A stretch of DNA of 6,728 nt from assembly GCA_937936695.1 (NCBI GenBank), contig CALHCK010000264.1:1-6728 (forward strand). Direction: 5' to 3'. Positions 1-5,544 of this stretch are shown piece by piece. This stretch comes from an uncultured Polaribacter sp. (GTDB lineage Bacteria > Bacteroidota > Bacteroidia > Flavobacteriales > Flavobacteriaceae). Position numbers and translations under genes: made by a program. Below the pieces are notes generated by a model. It saw nothing but the letters and a program-made list of their open reading frames with translations. It searched no databases and was not told the origin of the DNA. How positions within the stretch are numbered: position 1 is the stretch's first letter; each line of letters starts with the position of its first letter.

Positions 1-2
1 TA

Positions 3-506
3 GTAGTATCTTCTTGTAGCTCGGTAAGAGTTATTACAGATTATGATGACAAAGTAGATTTTAATAAGTACAAAACATTTGCTTTTTATAAACCAGAGAT
101 AGACAAAGCAAAAATATCTGATTTAGATAAAAAAAGAATTTTAAGAGCTATAGAAACAGAGTTATTGGCACAAGGATATACAAAATCGAGTGATCCAGAT
201 TTGTTAGTAGGTATTTTTACAAAATCTAGAGAGCGTGTAAATGTAAATCAGAATAATAATTTTGGTTGGGGTTTTGGATGGGGTTGGAGTCCTTTTTGGG
301 GTGGAGGTTTTAATAATGTAAACGTAAATCAATATACAGAAGGAACACTATTTATAGATTTTATAGACAAGGATAAAAAAGAACTAGTTTGGCAAGGTGT
401 AGGTACAGGGGCTTTGTTACTACAAAATAGAGCTAAAAAAGAAGAAAGAATTAAAGAATTTGTAAAAGAGATTATTGCAAGATTTCCTCCAGATAAAAAA
501 AAATAA
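3..506 (+). CDS. DUF4136 domain lipoprotein, 5' end cut by window edge
   Basis: The frame is open from the first complete codon at position 3 to TAA 504-506, giving 167 visible residues. The visible N-terminus reads VVSSC, the end of a lipoprotein signal peptide with lipobox SSC (Cys at visible residue 5), so probably only a dozen or so residues are missing. The next stretch, ending in DYDDKVDFNKYKTFAFY, is the typical opening of DUF4136. The middle is rich in Gly, Trp and Asn (GWGFGWGWSPFWGGG), followed by the conserved C-terminal half with YTEGTLFIDFID and LVWQG. A TTG at 165 is in frame but lies inside the domain and is not a real start. By family knowledge this is a lipidated envelope protein of unknown function; any role beyond that would be a guess. 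A good rho-independent terminator follows directly. Confidence 0.9.
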   Translation, partial: VVSSCSSVRVITDYDDKVDFNKYKTFAFYKPEIDKAKISDLDKKRILRAIETELLAQGYTKSSDPDLLVGIFTKSRERVNVNQNNNFGWGFGWGWSPFWGGGFNNVNVNQYTEGTLFIDFIDKDKKELVWQGVGTGALLLQNRAKKEERIKEFVKEIIARFPPDKKK

Positions 507-512
507 AAAATT

Positions 513-541
513 AAAAGCGCTCGTATAAGAGCGCTTTTTTT
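513..541 (+). terminator. Rho-independent terminator after the DUF4136 gene
   Basis: Perfect 10-bp stem AAAAGCGCTC (513-522) / GAGCGCTTTT (529-538) with a 6-nt loop GTATAA, running into a T-tract to 541. It starts 7 bp after the stop codon. The GC-rich core in very AT-rich DNA makes this convincing. The flanking A-tract could give some termination in the reverse direction too. Confidence 0.92.
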
Positions 542-555
542 ATGGATTAAAATCA

Positions 556-563
556 TATTTTTG
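556..563 (+). promoter_or_regulatory. Candidate -7 element for the DUF5522 gene
   Basis: TATTTTTG matches the Bacteroidota -7 consensus TAnnTTTG exactly and ends 4 bp before the ATG at 568. Transcription would start at or next to the start codon, giving a leaderless or nearly leaderless mRNA. The upstream -33 position falls in the preceding terminator's T-tract and has no clear TTG, so support is only moderate. An independent promoter makes sense because a strong terminator isolates this gene from the one before. Confidence 0.4.
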
Positions 564-567
564 TAAC

Positions 568-732
568 ATGTACAAAGAAAGAATTACAATAGAAGAAGGA
601 GATTTTTATTTAAATGAACAAGGCTATAAAGTGTTTACAGAAAAATATCATTTAAAAAGAGGACATTGCTGTAAAAATGGCTGCAAACATTGCCCGTATG
701 GTTATGATAAGAAAACGGACAGTTTTAAATAA
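568..732 (+). CDS. DUF5522 family small cysteine-cluster protein
   Basis: An ATG at 568 opens a 54-residue protein ending at TAA 730-732. It begins MYKERITIEEGDFYLNEQG, continues VFTEKYHLKRGHCCKNGC and ends with KHCPYGYDKKTDSFK. The pattern DFYxNEQG, VFTEKYHLKRG, then a CC-x3-C-x2-C cluster (Cys34, 35, 39, 42) followed by PYGY is the signature I associate with DUF5522, a short family widespread in Bacteroidota. The four closely spaced cysteines suggest metal binding (zinc or iron-sulphur), but this is inference and no function is established. There is no signal peptide, so it should be cytoplasmic. It is 52 bp upstream of the DUF4197 lipoprotein gene on the same strand and could be co-transcribed with it, since no terminator separates them. 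Confidence 0.85.
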   Translation: MYKERITIEEGDFYLNEQGYKVFTEKYHLKRGHCCKNGCKHCPYGYDKKTDSFK

Positions 733-784
733 AAGTGACTATTTTAGAAAAAAAGTTTCATATTAATAGATAAATATAAAAAGA

Positions 785-1501
785 ATGATAAAAAAAGTTT
801 TAATTTTAATGGTAGCTATCCAGTTTGTAGGATGTGCAGAGCTTCAAAAAATAGCAAAACACATACCAACTAATGGTTCAGGAATTTTGTCTCAAGAGCA
901 AATAGGTAATGGTCTACGTCAAGCTTTAGACAATGGTATTAAAAATCAGGTATCTAAATTAACAGCTACAGATGGTTTTTATAAAAATAATTTAGTAAAA
1001 ATTTTATTGCCAGCAGAACTTCAAAAAGTAGACGATGGTTTAAGAAAAATTGGTTTGGGTAATTTAGCAGATCAAGGGGTAAAGGCATTAAATAGAGCAG
1101 CAGAAGATGCGGTAAAAACAGCAACACCAATTTTTGTGAATGCGGTTAAAAAGATGTCTTTTGCAGATGCTAAGAATATTTTATTAGGAGACAAGAATGC
1201 GGCAACTTCGTATTTGCAAAACAGAACAACCAACCAATTAACATCTAGTTTTACACCAGTAATTAAAAATTCTTTTGGTAAAGTTGGAGCAGATAAAATT
1301 TGGGCAAACCTAATTACAAAATATAATTCTATACCATTTGTAAAAAGAGTAAATCCAGATTTAACTCAATATGTAACCAACCAAGCTTTAAAAGGTGTTT
1401 TTACAATGATTGAAGTAGAGGAAAAAGGAATTAGAGAAAAAGCAGGATTAAGAAACACTGCTTTACTAAAACAAGTGTTTGCTTTACAGGATAATAGATA
1501 G
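785..1501 (+). CDS. DUF4197 domain-containing lipoprotein
   Basis: 238 residues from ATG 785 to TAG 1499-1501. Residues 1-17 (MIKKVLILMVAIQFVGC) form a short signal peptide with a lipobox-like FVGC, so Cys17 is the likely lipidated residue; the lipobox is less canonical than LSGC. The rest matches DUF4197 in length and pattern: LSQEQIGNGLRQALDNGI near residue 35, then ILLPAEL and DDGLRKIGLG (about 73-92), LNRAAEDAV (about 101-110), and a C-terminal YVTNQALKGVFTMIEVEEK (about 196-215). The family is mostly helical, predicted to be in the envelope, and of unknown function. The start is fixed by the signal peptide. No clean terminator with a T-tract follows; instead a large AT-rich hairpin begins 12 bp downstream. 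Confidence 0.9.
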   Translation: MIKKVLILMVAIQFVGCAELQKIAKHIPTNGSGILSQEQIGNGLRQALDNGIKNQVSKLTATDGFYKNNLVKILLPAELQKVDDGLRKIGLGNLADQGVKALNRAAEDAVKTATPIFVNAVKKMSFADAKNILLGDKNAATSYLQNRTTNQLTSSFTPVIKNSFGKVGADKIWANLITKYNSIPFVKRVNPDLTQYVTNQALKGVFTMIEVEEKGIREKAGLRNTALLKQVFALQDNR

Positions 1502-1513
1502 TAAATGCCAATA

Positions 1514-1564
1514 GCAATTTCAATAAAATTTGTTTATCTTTAAGAACAAATTTTATTGAAATGC
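1514..1564 (+). promoter_or_regulatory. Long hairpin / inverted repeat covering a start codon
   Basis: The arms 1517-1534 (ATTTCAATAAAATTTGTT) and 1545-1562 (AACAAATTTTATTGAAAT) are perfect 18-bp reverse complements around a 10-nt loop, TATCTTTAAG. Allowing one bulged A at 1517, GCA 1514-1516 also pairs with TGC 1562-1564, so the stem takes in the whole ATG (1561-1563) of the next gene. No T-tract follows, so it is not a classical terminator. The loop contains TATCTTTA, one base off the -7 consensus. It could be an RNA structure that hides the start codon, a transcript-stabilising end for the DUF4197 gene, or a dyad operator. Confidence 0.75.
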
Positions 1565-1764
1565 AATTAACCAACCAAACACAAACCCGTAGAAAGCTTC
1601 TGTTAGATAGATATTATAAACTAATAGAAAAAGAAAGAAATTATCGTTTTATAGATGAATCTAAAAGCGATTTTGCTGCTTTTAAAGCCATGAAAGTACT
1701 TACTAAAATAAACAAGATTTGTTATTTAAGTAAAGAAAACTTACTAGAAAACAAATTTACTTAA
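1561..1764 (+). CDS. Hypothetical protein, 67 aa, basic
   Basis: ATG 1561 to TAA 1762-1764. I do not recognise a family. The protein is highly charged and probably helical, with no signal peptide or membrane segment: RRKLLLDRYYKLIEKERNYRF (about 10-30) is rich in Lys, Arg and aromatic residues and is followed by DESKSDFAAFKAMKVLTKIN. The composition would suit a small cytoplasmic, perhaps nucleic-acid- or protein-binding helical protein, but this is only inference. Codon usage matches its neighbours. The start codon is the last part of an 18-21 bp hairpin stem, and the stop overlaps the stop of convergent pyrF by 4 bp, leaving no room for a terminator. Coding status rests on an uninterrupted frame filling the space between two genes. 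Confidence 0.6.
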   Translation: MQLTNQTQTRRKLLLDRYYKLIEKERNYRFIDESKSDFAAFKAMKVLTKINKICYLSKENLLENKFT

Positions 1765-2570
1765 ACAAAAACAGCCATTTGTTGCTGTAATTCTTCTGCC
1801 TTTAAAGTTGCTTTAGAGGCAAAATCTTCAGCTTTAGAAGCATAAATAATTCCTCTAGAAGAATTTATTAATAAACCGATATCTTTAGATAAACCGTACT
1901 TACAAACATCTTGTAAATTACCACCTTGTGCACCAACACCAGGAACTAATAAAAAAGAATTTGGAACAATTTTTCTAATTTCTTTAAAATATTCTGCTTT
2001 TGTTGCACCTACAACATACATAAGGTTTTCAGAGTTTTTCCAACCTTTAGAGGTTTCTAAAACTTGTTTGTACAACTCAGTATTATCTATTTTTTTTGTT
2101 TGAAAATCAAAAGCACCTTCATTAGATGTAAGCGCAAGCATAATAGTATGTTTGTCTTTAAAAGCTAAAAAAGGTTCTACAGAATCTTTACCCATATATG
2201 GTGCTACGGTAACAGAATCAAAAGCTAAATCTTCTAAAAAAGCTTTGGCATACATGGTAGAAGTATTACCAATATCGCCACGTTTAGCATCTGCAATTGT
2301 GTAAATTTCTGGATAATTGCTATTTAAATATGTAATTGTTTTTTCTAGAGATTGCCAACCTTTTAAACCATAAGCCTCATAAAAAGCTGTATTTGGTTTG
2401 TAGGCAACACATAAATGATGAGTAGCATCAATAATTGCTTTGTTAAATTCAAAAATAGGATCTTCTTCTTGTAAAAGATGTTCGGGTATTTTATTTAAAT
2501 CTACATCTAATCCAATACATAAAAATGATTTTTTCTTTCGAATCTGGGTAATAAGTTCTTGTGTTGTCAT
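1761..2570 (-). CDS. pyrF: Orotidine 5'-phosphate decarboxylase
   Basis: 269 residues on the - strand, start ATG at 2570-2568. It catalyses the last step of de novo UMP synthesis, decarboxylating orotidine 5'-monophosphate to UMP in the cytoplasm. The catalytic motif DAKRGDIGNT lies at residues 94-103, with Asp94, Lys96 and Asp99 the expected DxKxxD triad. Upstream are FLCIGLDVD (17-24) and AYKPN (56-60). The phosphate-binding region is PGVGAQGG (210-217) and NSSRG (236-240). The length of about 270 and the DAKRGDIGNT form match the longer PyrF subfamily rather than the 230-residue E. coli type. It stands alone here, without other pyrimidine genes. Its start faces the thioredoxin gene divergently and its stop overlaps the convergent 67-aa gene. 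Confidence 0.96.
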   Translation of the reverse strand: MTTQELITQIRKKKSFLCIGLDVDLNKIPEHLLQEEDPIFEFNKAIIDATHHLCVAYKPNTAFYEAYGLKGWQSLEKTITYLNSNYPEIYTIADAKRGDIGNTSTMYAKAFLEDLAFDSVTVAPYMGKDSVEPFLAFKDKHTIMLALTSNEGAFDFQTKKIDNTELYKQVLETSKGWKNSENLMYVVGATKAEYFKEIRKIVPNSFLLVPGVGAQGGNLQDVCKYGLSKDIGLLINSSRGIIYASKAEDFASKATLKAEELQQQMAVFV

Positions 2571-2593
2571 CGGTTTTCTAAAAAAAAGTTATG

Positions 2594-2601
2594 CAAAAGT
2601 A
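2594..2601 (-). promoter_or_regulatory. Candidate pyrF -7 element
   Basis: Read on the - strand this is TACTTTTG, an exact match to the Bacteroidota -7 consensus TAnnTTTG. It lies 23 bp upstream of the pyrF ATG, giving an expected leader of under 20 nt. No convincing TTG is present at the -33 position, so the call rests on one motif in AT-rich DNA. Confidence 0.4.
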
Positions 2602-2630
2602 CTTAAATTTGTGATTAAATAGTACTTAAA
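2598..2630. repeat. Two AGTACTTAAA direct repeats, 23 bp apart
   Basis: AGTACTTAAA occurs at 2598-2607 and again at 2621-2630 between pyrF and the thioredoxin gene. Each copy contains the self-complementary hexamer AGTACT. The first copy overlaps both divergent -7 candidates. The 23-bp period is about two helical turns, so both would face roughly the same side of the DNA. It may be a repressor site, or chance in AT-rich sequence. Confidence 0.4.
2604..2611 (+). promoter_or_regulatory. Candidate -7 element for the thioredoxin gene
   Basis: TAAATTTG on the + strand matches TAnnTTTG exactly. It lies 2 bp from the oppositely directed pyrF -7 candidate, giving back-to-back divergent promoters. 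The predicted leader to ATG 2654 is about 35-40 nt. No good -33 TTG is visible. A looser alternative, TAATATTTG at 2639-2647 (one extra spacer base), would start transcription at about 2653 and favour the internal ATG at 2678. Confidence 0.3.
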
Positions 2631-2653
2631 AATGTAAGTAATATTTGTAGCTA

Positions 2654-3172
2654 ATGACCAATAAAAAAAATAAAAACATGATAAAAAAATCAATTTTATT
2701 AATACTTATAATATGTGCTAGTTGTAGTTTTGAAACACCAACAGCATTTACAGAAGTAGCTTTACAAGAAAATGTATTTAGTTTAAATAATAAAAAAAGT
2801 ACTTTTAAAGAGGTAATTGCAAATCATAAAGGAAAAAAAATACTAGTAGATTTTTGGGCTTCTTGGTGTAGAGATTGTATTGTGGGTATGCCAAAGGTTA
2901 AAGCATTGCAAAAAGAATTTCCTGAGGTAGCTTTTTTGTTTTTATCGGTTGATGAAAATAAACGTTCTTGGAAAAAAGTTGTGCAAAGACTTCAATTAAA
3001 AGGCAATCATTACAACTTGCCTAAAGGAATGAAAAATGGAGAACTTGTAGATTTTATAGGATTAAGTTGGATACCTAGGTATATGGTAATTGATGAACAA
3101 GGAAAAATAGTGCTTTTTAAAGCAACAGATGCTTCTGATAAAAATATTATAAAGGCTTTAAAAAAACAGTAA
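2654..3172 (+). CDS. TlpA-like thioredoxin-fold lipoprotein
   Basis: 172 residues from ATG 2654. A second in-frame ATG at 2678 (residue 9) gives MIKKSILLILIICASC, a more standard lipoprotein signal peptide, and may be the true start. The lipobox-like CASC puts the lipidated residue at Cys24 (Cys16 from the shorter start). The thioredoxin fold follows: LVDFWASWCRDC (64-75) holds the redox pair Cys72-Arg-Asp-Cys75, and WIPRYMVID supplies the cis-proline Pro141. It should act in the envelope as a thiol-disulphide reductase of the TlpA/ResA group; its partner is unknown. It lies upstream of tpiA on the same strand, separated by 118 bp, and is divergent from pyrF. The CRDC active site differs from the CxPC of many family members. 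Confidence 0.88.
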   Translation: MTNKKNKNMIKKSILLILIICASCSFETPTAFTEVALQENVFSLNNKKSTFKEVIANHKGKKILVDFWASWCRDCIVGMPKVKALQKEFPEVAFLFLSVDENKRSWKKVVQRLQLKGNHYNLPKGMKNGELVDFIGLSWIPRYMVIDEQGKIVLFKATDASDKNIIKALKKQ

Positions 3173-3290
3173 TAAAACGTTTTAGTAACTATTTTAATTT
3201 CTCAATGATTTTTGTTTTTTCATTGCTTAAATTTACGCTCGAATAAAAACAAACACGAGTAACAAAATATCTAGAGATAAAATTACAATT

Positions 3291-4049
3291 ATGAGATCAA
3301 AAATAGTAGCAGGAAACTGGAAAATGAATAACAACAATAAGGAAAGCATACAACTTATTGAAGATTTAAAAGCAGCAATTAAAAATGAAGAGTTAAGCAA
3401 TACTCGTGTAATTGTAGCACCAACATTTGTAAACCTAGCTACATCTATTAGTGCTGCTAATGGTTCTAGTATAGAAGTTGTAGCACAAAATATGCATCAA
3501 GCTAAAAACGGAGCATATACTGGAGAGATTTCTGCAGATATGTTAAAAGCTATTGATGTTAAAACTGTTATTTTAGGGCACTCTGAAAGAAGAACATATT
3601 TTAACGAAACTGATGCTTCTTTAGCAGAAAAAGTAGATGCTATTTTAGCAAACGACTTAGAAACTATTTTTTGTTTTGGTGAGTTGTTAGAGGATAGAAA
3701 ATCTGACAATCATTTTGCAGTAGTAGAAAGTCAATTAAAAAATGCATTATTTCATTTAGAAGCTTCTGCATGGAAAAGCATTGTATTAGCTTACGAACCT
3801 GTTTGGGCTATTGGTACAGGAGAAACTGCAAGCCCTGAACAAGCACAAGAAATGCACGCATTTATTAGAAGTATTATAGAGAAAAAATACAATAAAGAAG
3901 TAGCAGATGGTGTTTCTATTTTGTACGGAGGTAGTGTTAAGCCTGCAAATGCCGAAGAAATTTTTTCTAAGCCAGATGTAGATGGTGGTTTAATTGGTGG
4001 AGCTGCTTTAAAGGTAGCAGACTTTACAGCAATTATTAAAGCTATTTAA
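3291..4049 (+). CDS. tpiA: Triosephosphate isomerase
   Basis: 252 residues, the normal length for the family, from ATG 3291 to TAA 4047-4049. This cytoplasmic TIM barrel interconverts dihydroxyacetone phosphate and glyceraldehyde 3-phosphate in glycolysis and gluconeogenesis. All catalytic parts are present: Asn9 and Lys11 in VAGNWKMN, His97 in ILGHSERR, and Glu169 in AYEPVWAIGTG, which also carries the phosphate-gripping loop 6. The phosphate-binding YGGSV is at 212-216, with GGLIGGAAL near 232-240. The start is fixed by the universal N-terminal strand (MRSKIVAGNWK). The 118-bp upstream gap holds TAAATTTA at 3228-3235, one base off the -7 consensus, so the gene may have its own promoter. A strong terminator follows. 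Confidence 0.98.
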   Translation: MRSKIVAGNWKMNNNNKESIQLIEDLKAAIKNEELSNTRVIVAPTFVNLATSISAANGSSIEVVAQNMHQAKNGAYTGEISADMLKAIDVKTVILGHSERRTYFNETDASLAEKVDAILANDLETIFCFGELLEDRKSDNHFAVVESQLKNALFHLEASAWKSIVLAYEPVWAIGTGETASPEQAQEMHAFIRSIIEKKYNKEVADGVSILYGGSVKPANAEEIFSKPDVDGGLIGGAALKVADFTAIIKAI

Positions 4050-4072
4050 TACTTAGTTAAAGATATTTACAA

Positions 4073-4080
4073 TAAATTTG
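4073..4080 (+). promoter_or_regulatory. Candidate prmA -7 element overlapping the tpiA terminator
   Basis: TAAATTTG matches TAnnTTTG exactly. Its last bases are the first bases of the tpiA terminator stem (4079 onward). Transcription would begin at about 4085-4088, inside the left arm, so such transcripts could not form the full hairpin and would pass the terminator. No clear -33 TTG is seen, so confidence is limited. Confidence 0.35.
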
Positions 4081-4114
4081 CATCAAGATTTTTTAATCTT
4101 GATGCATTTTTTTT
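4079..4114 (+). terminator. Rho-independent terminator after tpiA
   Basis: Perfect 12-bp stem TGCATCAAGATT (4079-4090) / AATCTTGATGCA (4095-4106), loop TTTT, followed by eight T (4107-4114). It begins 30 bp after the tpiA stop and ends 16 bp before the prmA ATG, separating the two genes transcriptionally unless bypassed. Confidence 0.93.
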
Positions 4115-4130
4115 GACTCATATTAATTTT

Positions 4131-4967
4131 ATGGATAACATTTATATAGAATACAATTTTACAATATCACCTAAAGAACCCGCAACAGAAATTTTAATTG
4201 CAGAATTAGGAAATGTAGGTTTTGAGAGTTTTGTAGAAACAGAAAATGGGGTTACAGCTTATATTCAAAAAGCAGATTATACACCTACTATTTTAGAAGC
4301 TATCTATATTTTAAATTCAGAAGAGTTTGCAATAACGCATACTTTAAAAGAAGTAGCGCAAACAAATTGGAATGCAGAATGGGAAAAAAACTTTACGCCT
4401 ATTCAGGTAGATAATTCAGTAAGTATTCGTGCTCCTTTTCATGAAAATCCGCATTTACAATACGATATTGTAATTGAACCTAAAATGAGTTTTGGTACAG
4501 GGCATCATGAAACAACACACATGATGGTGCAACATTTATTAAATATAGATTTAAAGGGTAAAAAAACCTTAGATATGGGATGTGGTACTGGTATTTTAGC
4601 AATTTTTGCAGAAATGAAAGGTGCAACGCCTATAGATGCTATAGATATTGATAACTGGTGTTACGAAAATTCTTTAGAGAATGTAAAACGAAATAATTGT
4701 AATGAAATTTCTGTTTTTGAAGGAGGTTCATCACTGTTAAAAAATAAAAAATACGACGTAATTATTGCCAACATCAATAGAAATATTTTATTGAATGATA
4801 TGGAGGTATACACAAATTGCTTAAATGAGAAAGGAGTGTTATTATTAAGCGGTTTTTACCAAGAAGATATTACTATTATAGATGAAGAAGTAAGTAAGTA
4901 TAGCTTAAAGTTAGAAAACTTTATAGAAAGAAATAATTGGGTTGCATTAAAATACAATAAGTTGTAA
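4131..4967 (+). CDS. prmA: Ribosomal protein L11 methyltransferase
   Basis: 278 residues from ATG 4131 to TAA 4965-4967. PrmA uses S-adenosylmethionine to methylate ribosomal protein L11 in the cytoplasm. The N-terminal part is the L11-binding domain. Family landmarks are EPKMSFGTGHHETT (116-129), the SAM-binding motif I LDMGCGTGILAIFA (147-160), acidic IDIDN (171-175), and VIIANINRNIL (210-220), corresponding to the conserved Asn-containing motif near the catalytic site. An in-frame TTG at 4113 would extend it by six residues, but that codon lies inside the tpiA terminator's T-tract. MDNIYIEYNF is also the usual flavobacterial N-terminus, so ATG 4131 is preferred. clpS begins 10 bp after its stop. 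The tpiA-prmA-clpS order is, to my knowledge, common in flavobacteria. Confidence 0.95.
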   Translation: MDNIYIEYNFTISPKEPATEILIAELGNVGFESFVETENGVTAYIQKADYTPTILEAIYILNSEEFAITHTLKEVAQTNWNAEWEKNFTPIQVDNSVSIRAPFHENPHLQYDIVIEPKMSFGTGHHETTHMMVQHLLNIDLKGKKTLDMGCGTGILAIFAEMKGATPIDAIDIDNWCYENSLENVKRNNCNEISVFEGGSSLLKNKKYDVIIANINRNILLNDMEVYTNCLNEKGVLLLSGFYQEDITIIDEEVSKYSLKLENFIERNNWVALKYNKL

Positions 4968-4972
4968 ATTTG
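4942..4972 (+). promoter_or_regulatory. clpS promoter inside the end of prmA
   Basis: TTG at 4942-4944, a 20-bp spacer, and TAAATTTG at 4965-4972 form a full Bacteroidota-type promoter (-33 TTG, -7 TAnnTTTG). It is the best-spaced example in the window. The TA of the -7 element is part of the prmA stop codon. The -7 ends 5 bp before the clpS ATG, so the mRNA would be almost leaderless. Read-through from prmA is still possible. Confidence 0.5.
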
Positions 4973-4977
4973 TGGTT

Positions 4978-5253
4978 ATGAGTACAAAAGAAAAAATACA
5001 GGAAGAAGTTGATGTGTTAGAACAAGAAACACATCAGCATGAAATAGTACTTCATAATGATGAGGTAAATACTTTTGATTTTGTTATTGAATCTTTAATT
5101 AACGTTTGCGACCATACTTTAGAGCAAGCAGAACAATGTACTATTTTAGTGCATTATAAAGGAAAATGTACCGTGAAATCTGGAGAGTATAAAGATTTAG
5201 AACCAAGATGTTCTAAGTTACTACAATTAGGTTTATCTGCAGAATTGGTGTAA
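4978..5253 (+). CDS. clpS: ATP-dependent Clp protease adaptor ClpS
   Basis: 91 residues from ATG 4978; an in-frame GTG two codons upstream lies across the candidate -7 element and is unlikely. ClpS binds proteins with destabilising N-terminal residues and hands them to a ClpA/ClpC-type AAA+ unfoldase of the Clp protease in the cytoplasm. After a charged, flexible N-terminal tail (1-20), the core begins at HEIVLHNDEVNTFDFVIESL (21-40). The N-degron pocket motif Asn27-Asp28-Glu29 corresponds to the NDD of E. coli ClpS, with Glu in third place. LVHYKGKC holds His59, equivalent to the unfoldase-contact His66 of E. coli. The tail CSKLLQLGLSAELV is the usual C-terminus in flavobacteria. It lies 10 bp after prmA and 3 bp before the next gene. 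Confidence 0.95.
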   Translation: MSTKEKIQEEVDVLEQETHQHEIVLHNDEVNTFDFVIESLINVCDHTLEQAEQCTILVHYKGKCTVKSGEYKDLEPRCSKLLQLGLSAELV

Positions 5254-5256
5254 TTA

Positions 5257-5529
5257 ATGGAAAACGTTTTTAAATATTACGAGTTTTCAGATTTTTTTGA
5301 AGATACATCGTCTAGCTTTTCTGGAAATTTAATTAGCTATACAGAATTAAACGCAACTCATTTTTTAATTTTCGAAAAAAATGAGGATGCCTATAATTTA
5401 TATGTTTCTAGATACACGCATAAAAAAGAAATAGGAGTAAACCCTCCAGAAATATTAGAATTATTAGTAGAAAATTACGACAAAAGCATTCCTGCTCACC
5501 GCTTATTAATTAAGCAATACCTCCATTAA
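5257..5529 (+). CDS. Hypothetical protein, 90 aa, downstream of clpS
   Basis: ATG 5257 starts 3 bp after the clpS stop, so it is almost certainly co-transcribed and translationally coupled with clpS. I do not recognise a family. The protein is soluble, with no signal peptide or membrane helix. Its N-terminal half is acidic and aromatic (FKYYEFSDFFEDT, 5-17). The middle looks like alternating beta strands (ATHFLIFEKNEDAYNLYVSRY, about 33-53), and the C-terminus is helical with PPEILELLVENY (63-74) and HRLLIKQYLH at the end. Codon use matches the neighbours. The position suggests a link with proteolysis or translation, but that is inference from location only. Confidence 0.75.
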   Translation: MENVFKYYEFSDFFEDTSSSFSGNLISYTELNATHFLIFEKNEDAYNLYVSRYTHKKEIGVNPPEILELLVENYDKSIPAHRLLIKQYLH

Positions 5530-5544
5530 TCGACAGTTCGTCGA
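5530..5544. repeat. Short inverted repeat followed by A-tract
   Basis: TCGAC (5530-5534) and GTCGA (5540-5544) pair around AGTTC directly after the 90-aa gene's stop, and seven A follow. A run of ten T lies about 20 bp further on (5567-5576). The short stem and the A-tract on its 3' side make it a poor terminator on the + strand. As DNA, the ACAGTT hexamer and dyad symmetry could be a regulator site for the 62-aa gene about 90 bp downstream. Confidence 0.45.

Noticed and set aside
165..167. TTG as start of a 113-aa protein
   Set aside because: The same frame is open upstream to the window edge and encodes the conserved N-terminal half of DUF4136 with a lipobox.
329..556. 75-aa ORF on the - strand
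   Set aside because: Antisense to the DUF4136 coding sequence and crossing its terminator; low-complexity Ser/Leu/Ile content typical of a shadow frame.
2440..2622. 60-aa ORF on the + strand
   Set aside because: Mostly antisense to the 5' end of pyrF and the divergent promoter gap; no recognisable features.
3173..3184. TAAAACGTTTTA palindrome after the thioredoxin stop
   Set aside because: 12-bp AT-rich palindromes are expected by chance in this composition and nothing around it supports a function.
3203..3225. CAATGA/TCATTG hairpin between the thioredoxin gene and tpiA, as a terminator
   Set aside because: Only six pairs with an 11-nt loop of T-rich sequence and no T-tract after it; too weak to call.
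3497..3709. 70-aa ORF on the - strand
   Set aside because: Fully antisense within tpiA, whose frame is beyond doubt.
4113..4115. TTG as start of PrmA
   Set aside because: It lies in the T-tract of the tpiA terminator; ATG 4131 gives the usual family N-terminus.
4972..4974. GTG as start of ClpS
   Set aside because: It overlaps the candidate -7 element; ATG 4978 two codons later gives the normal flavobacterial N-terminus.
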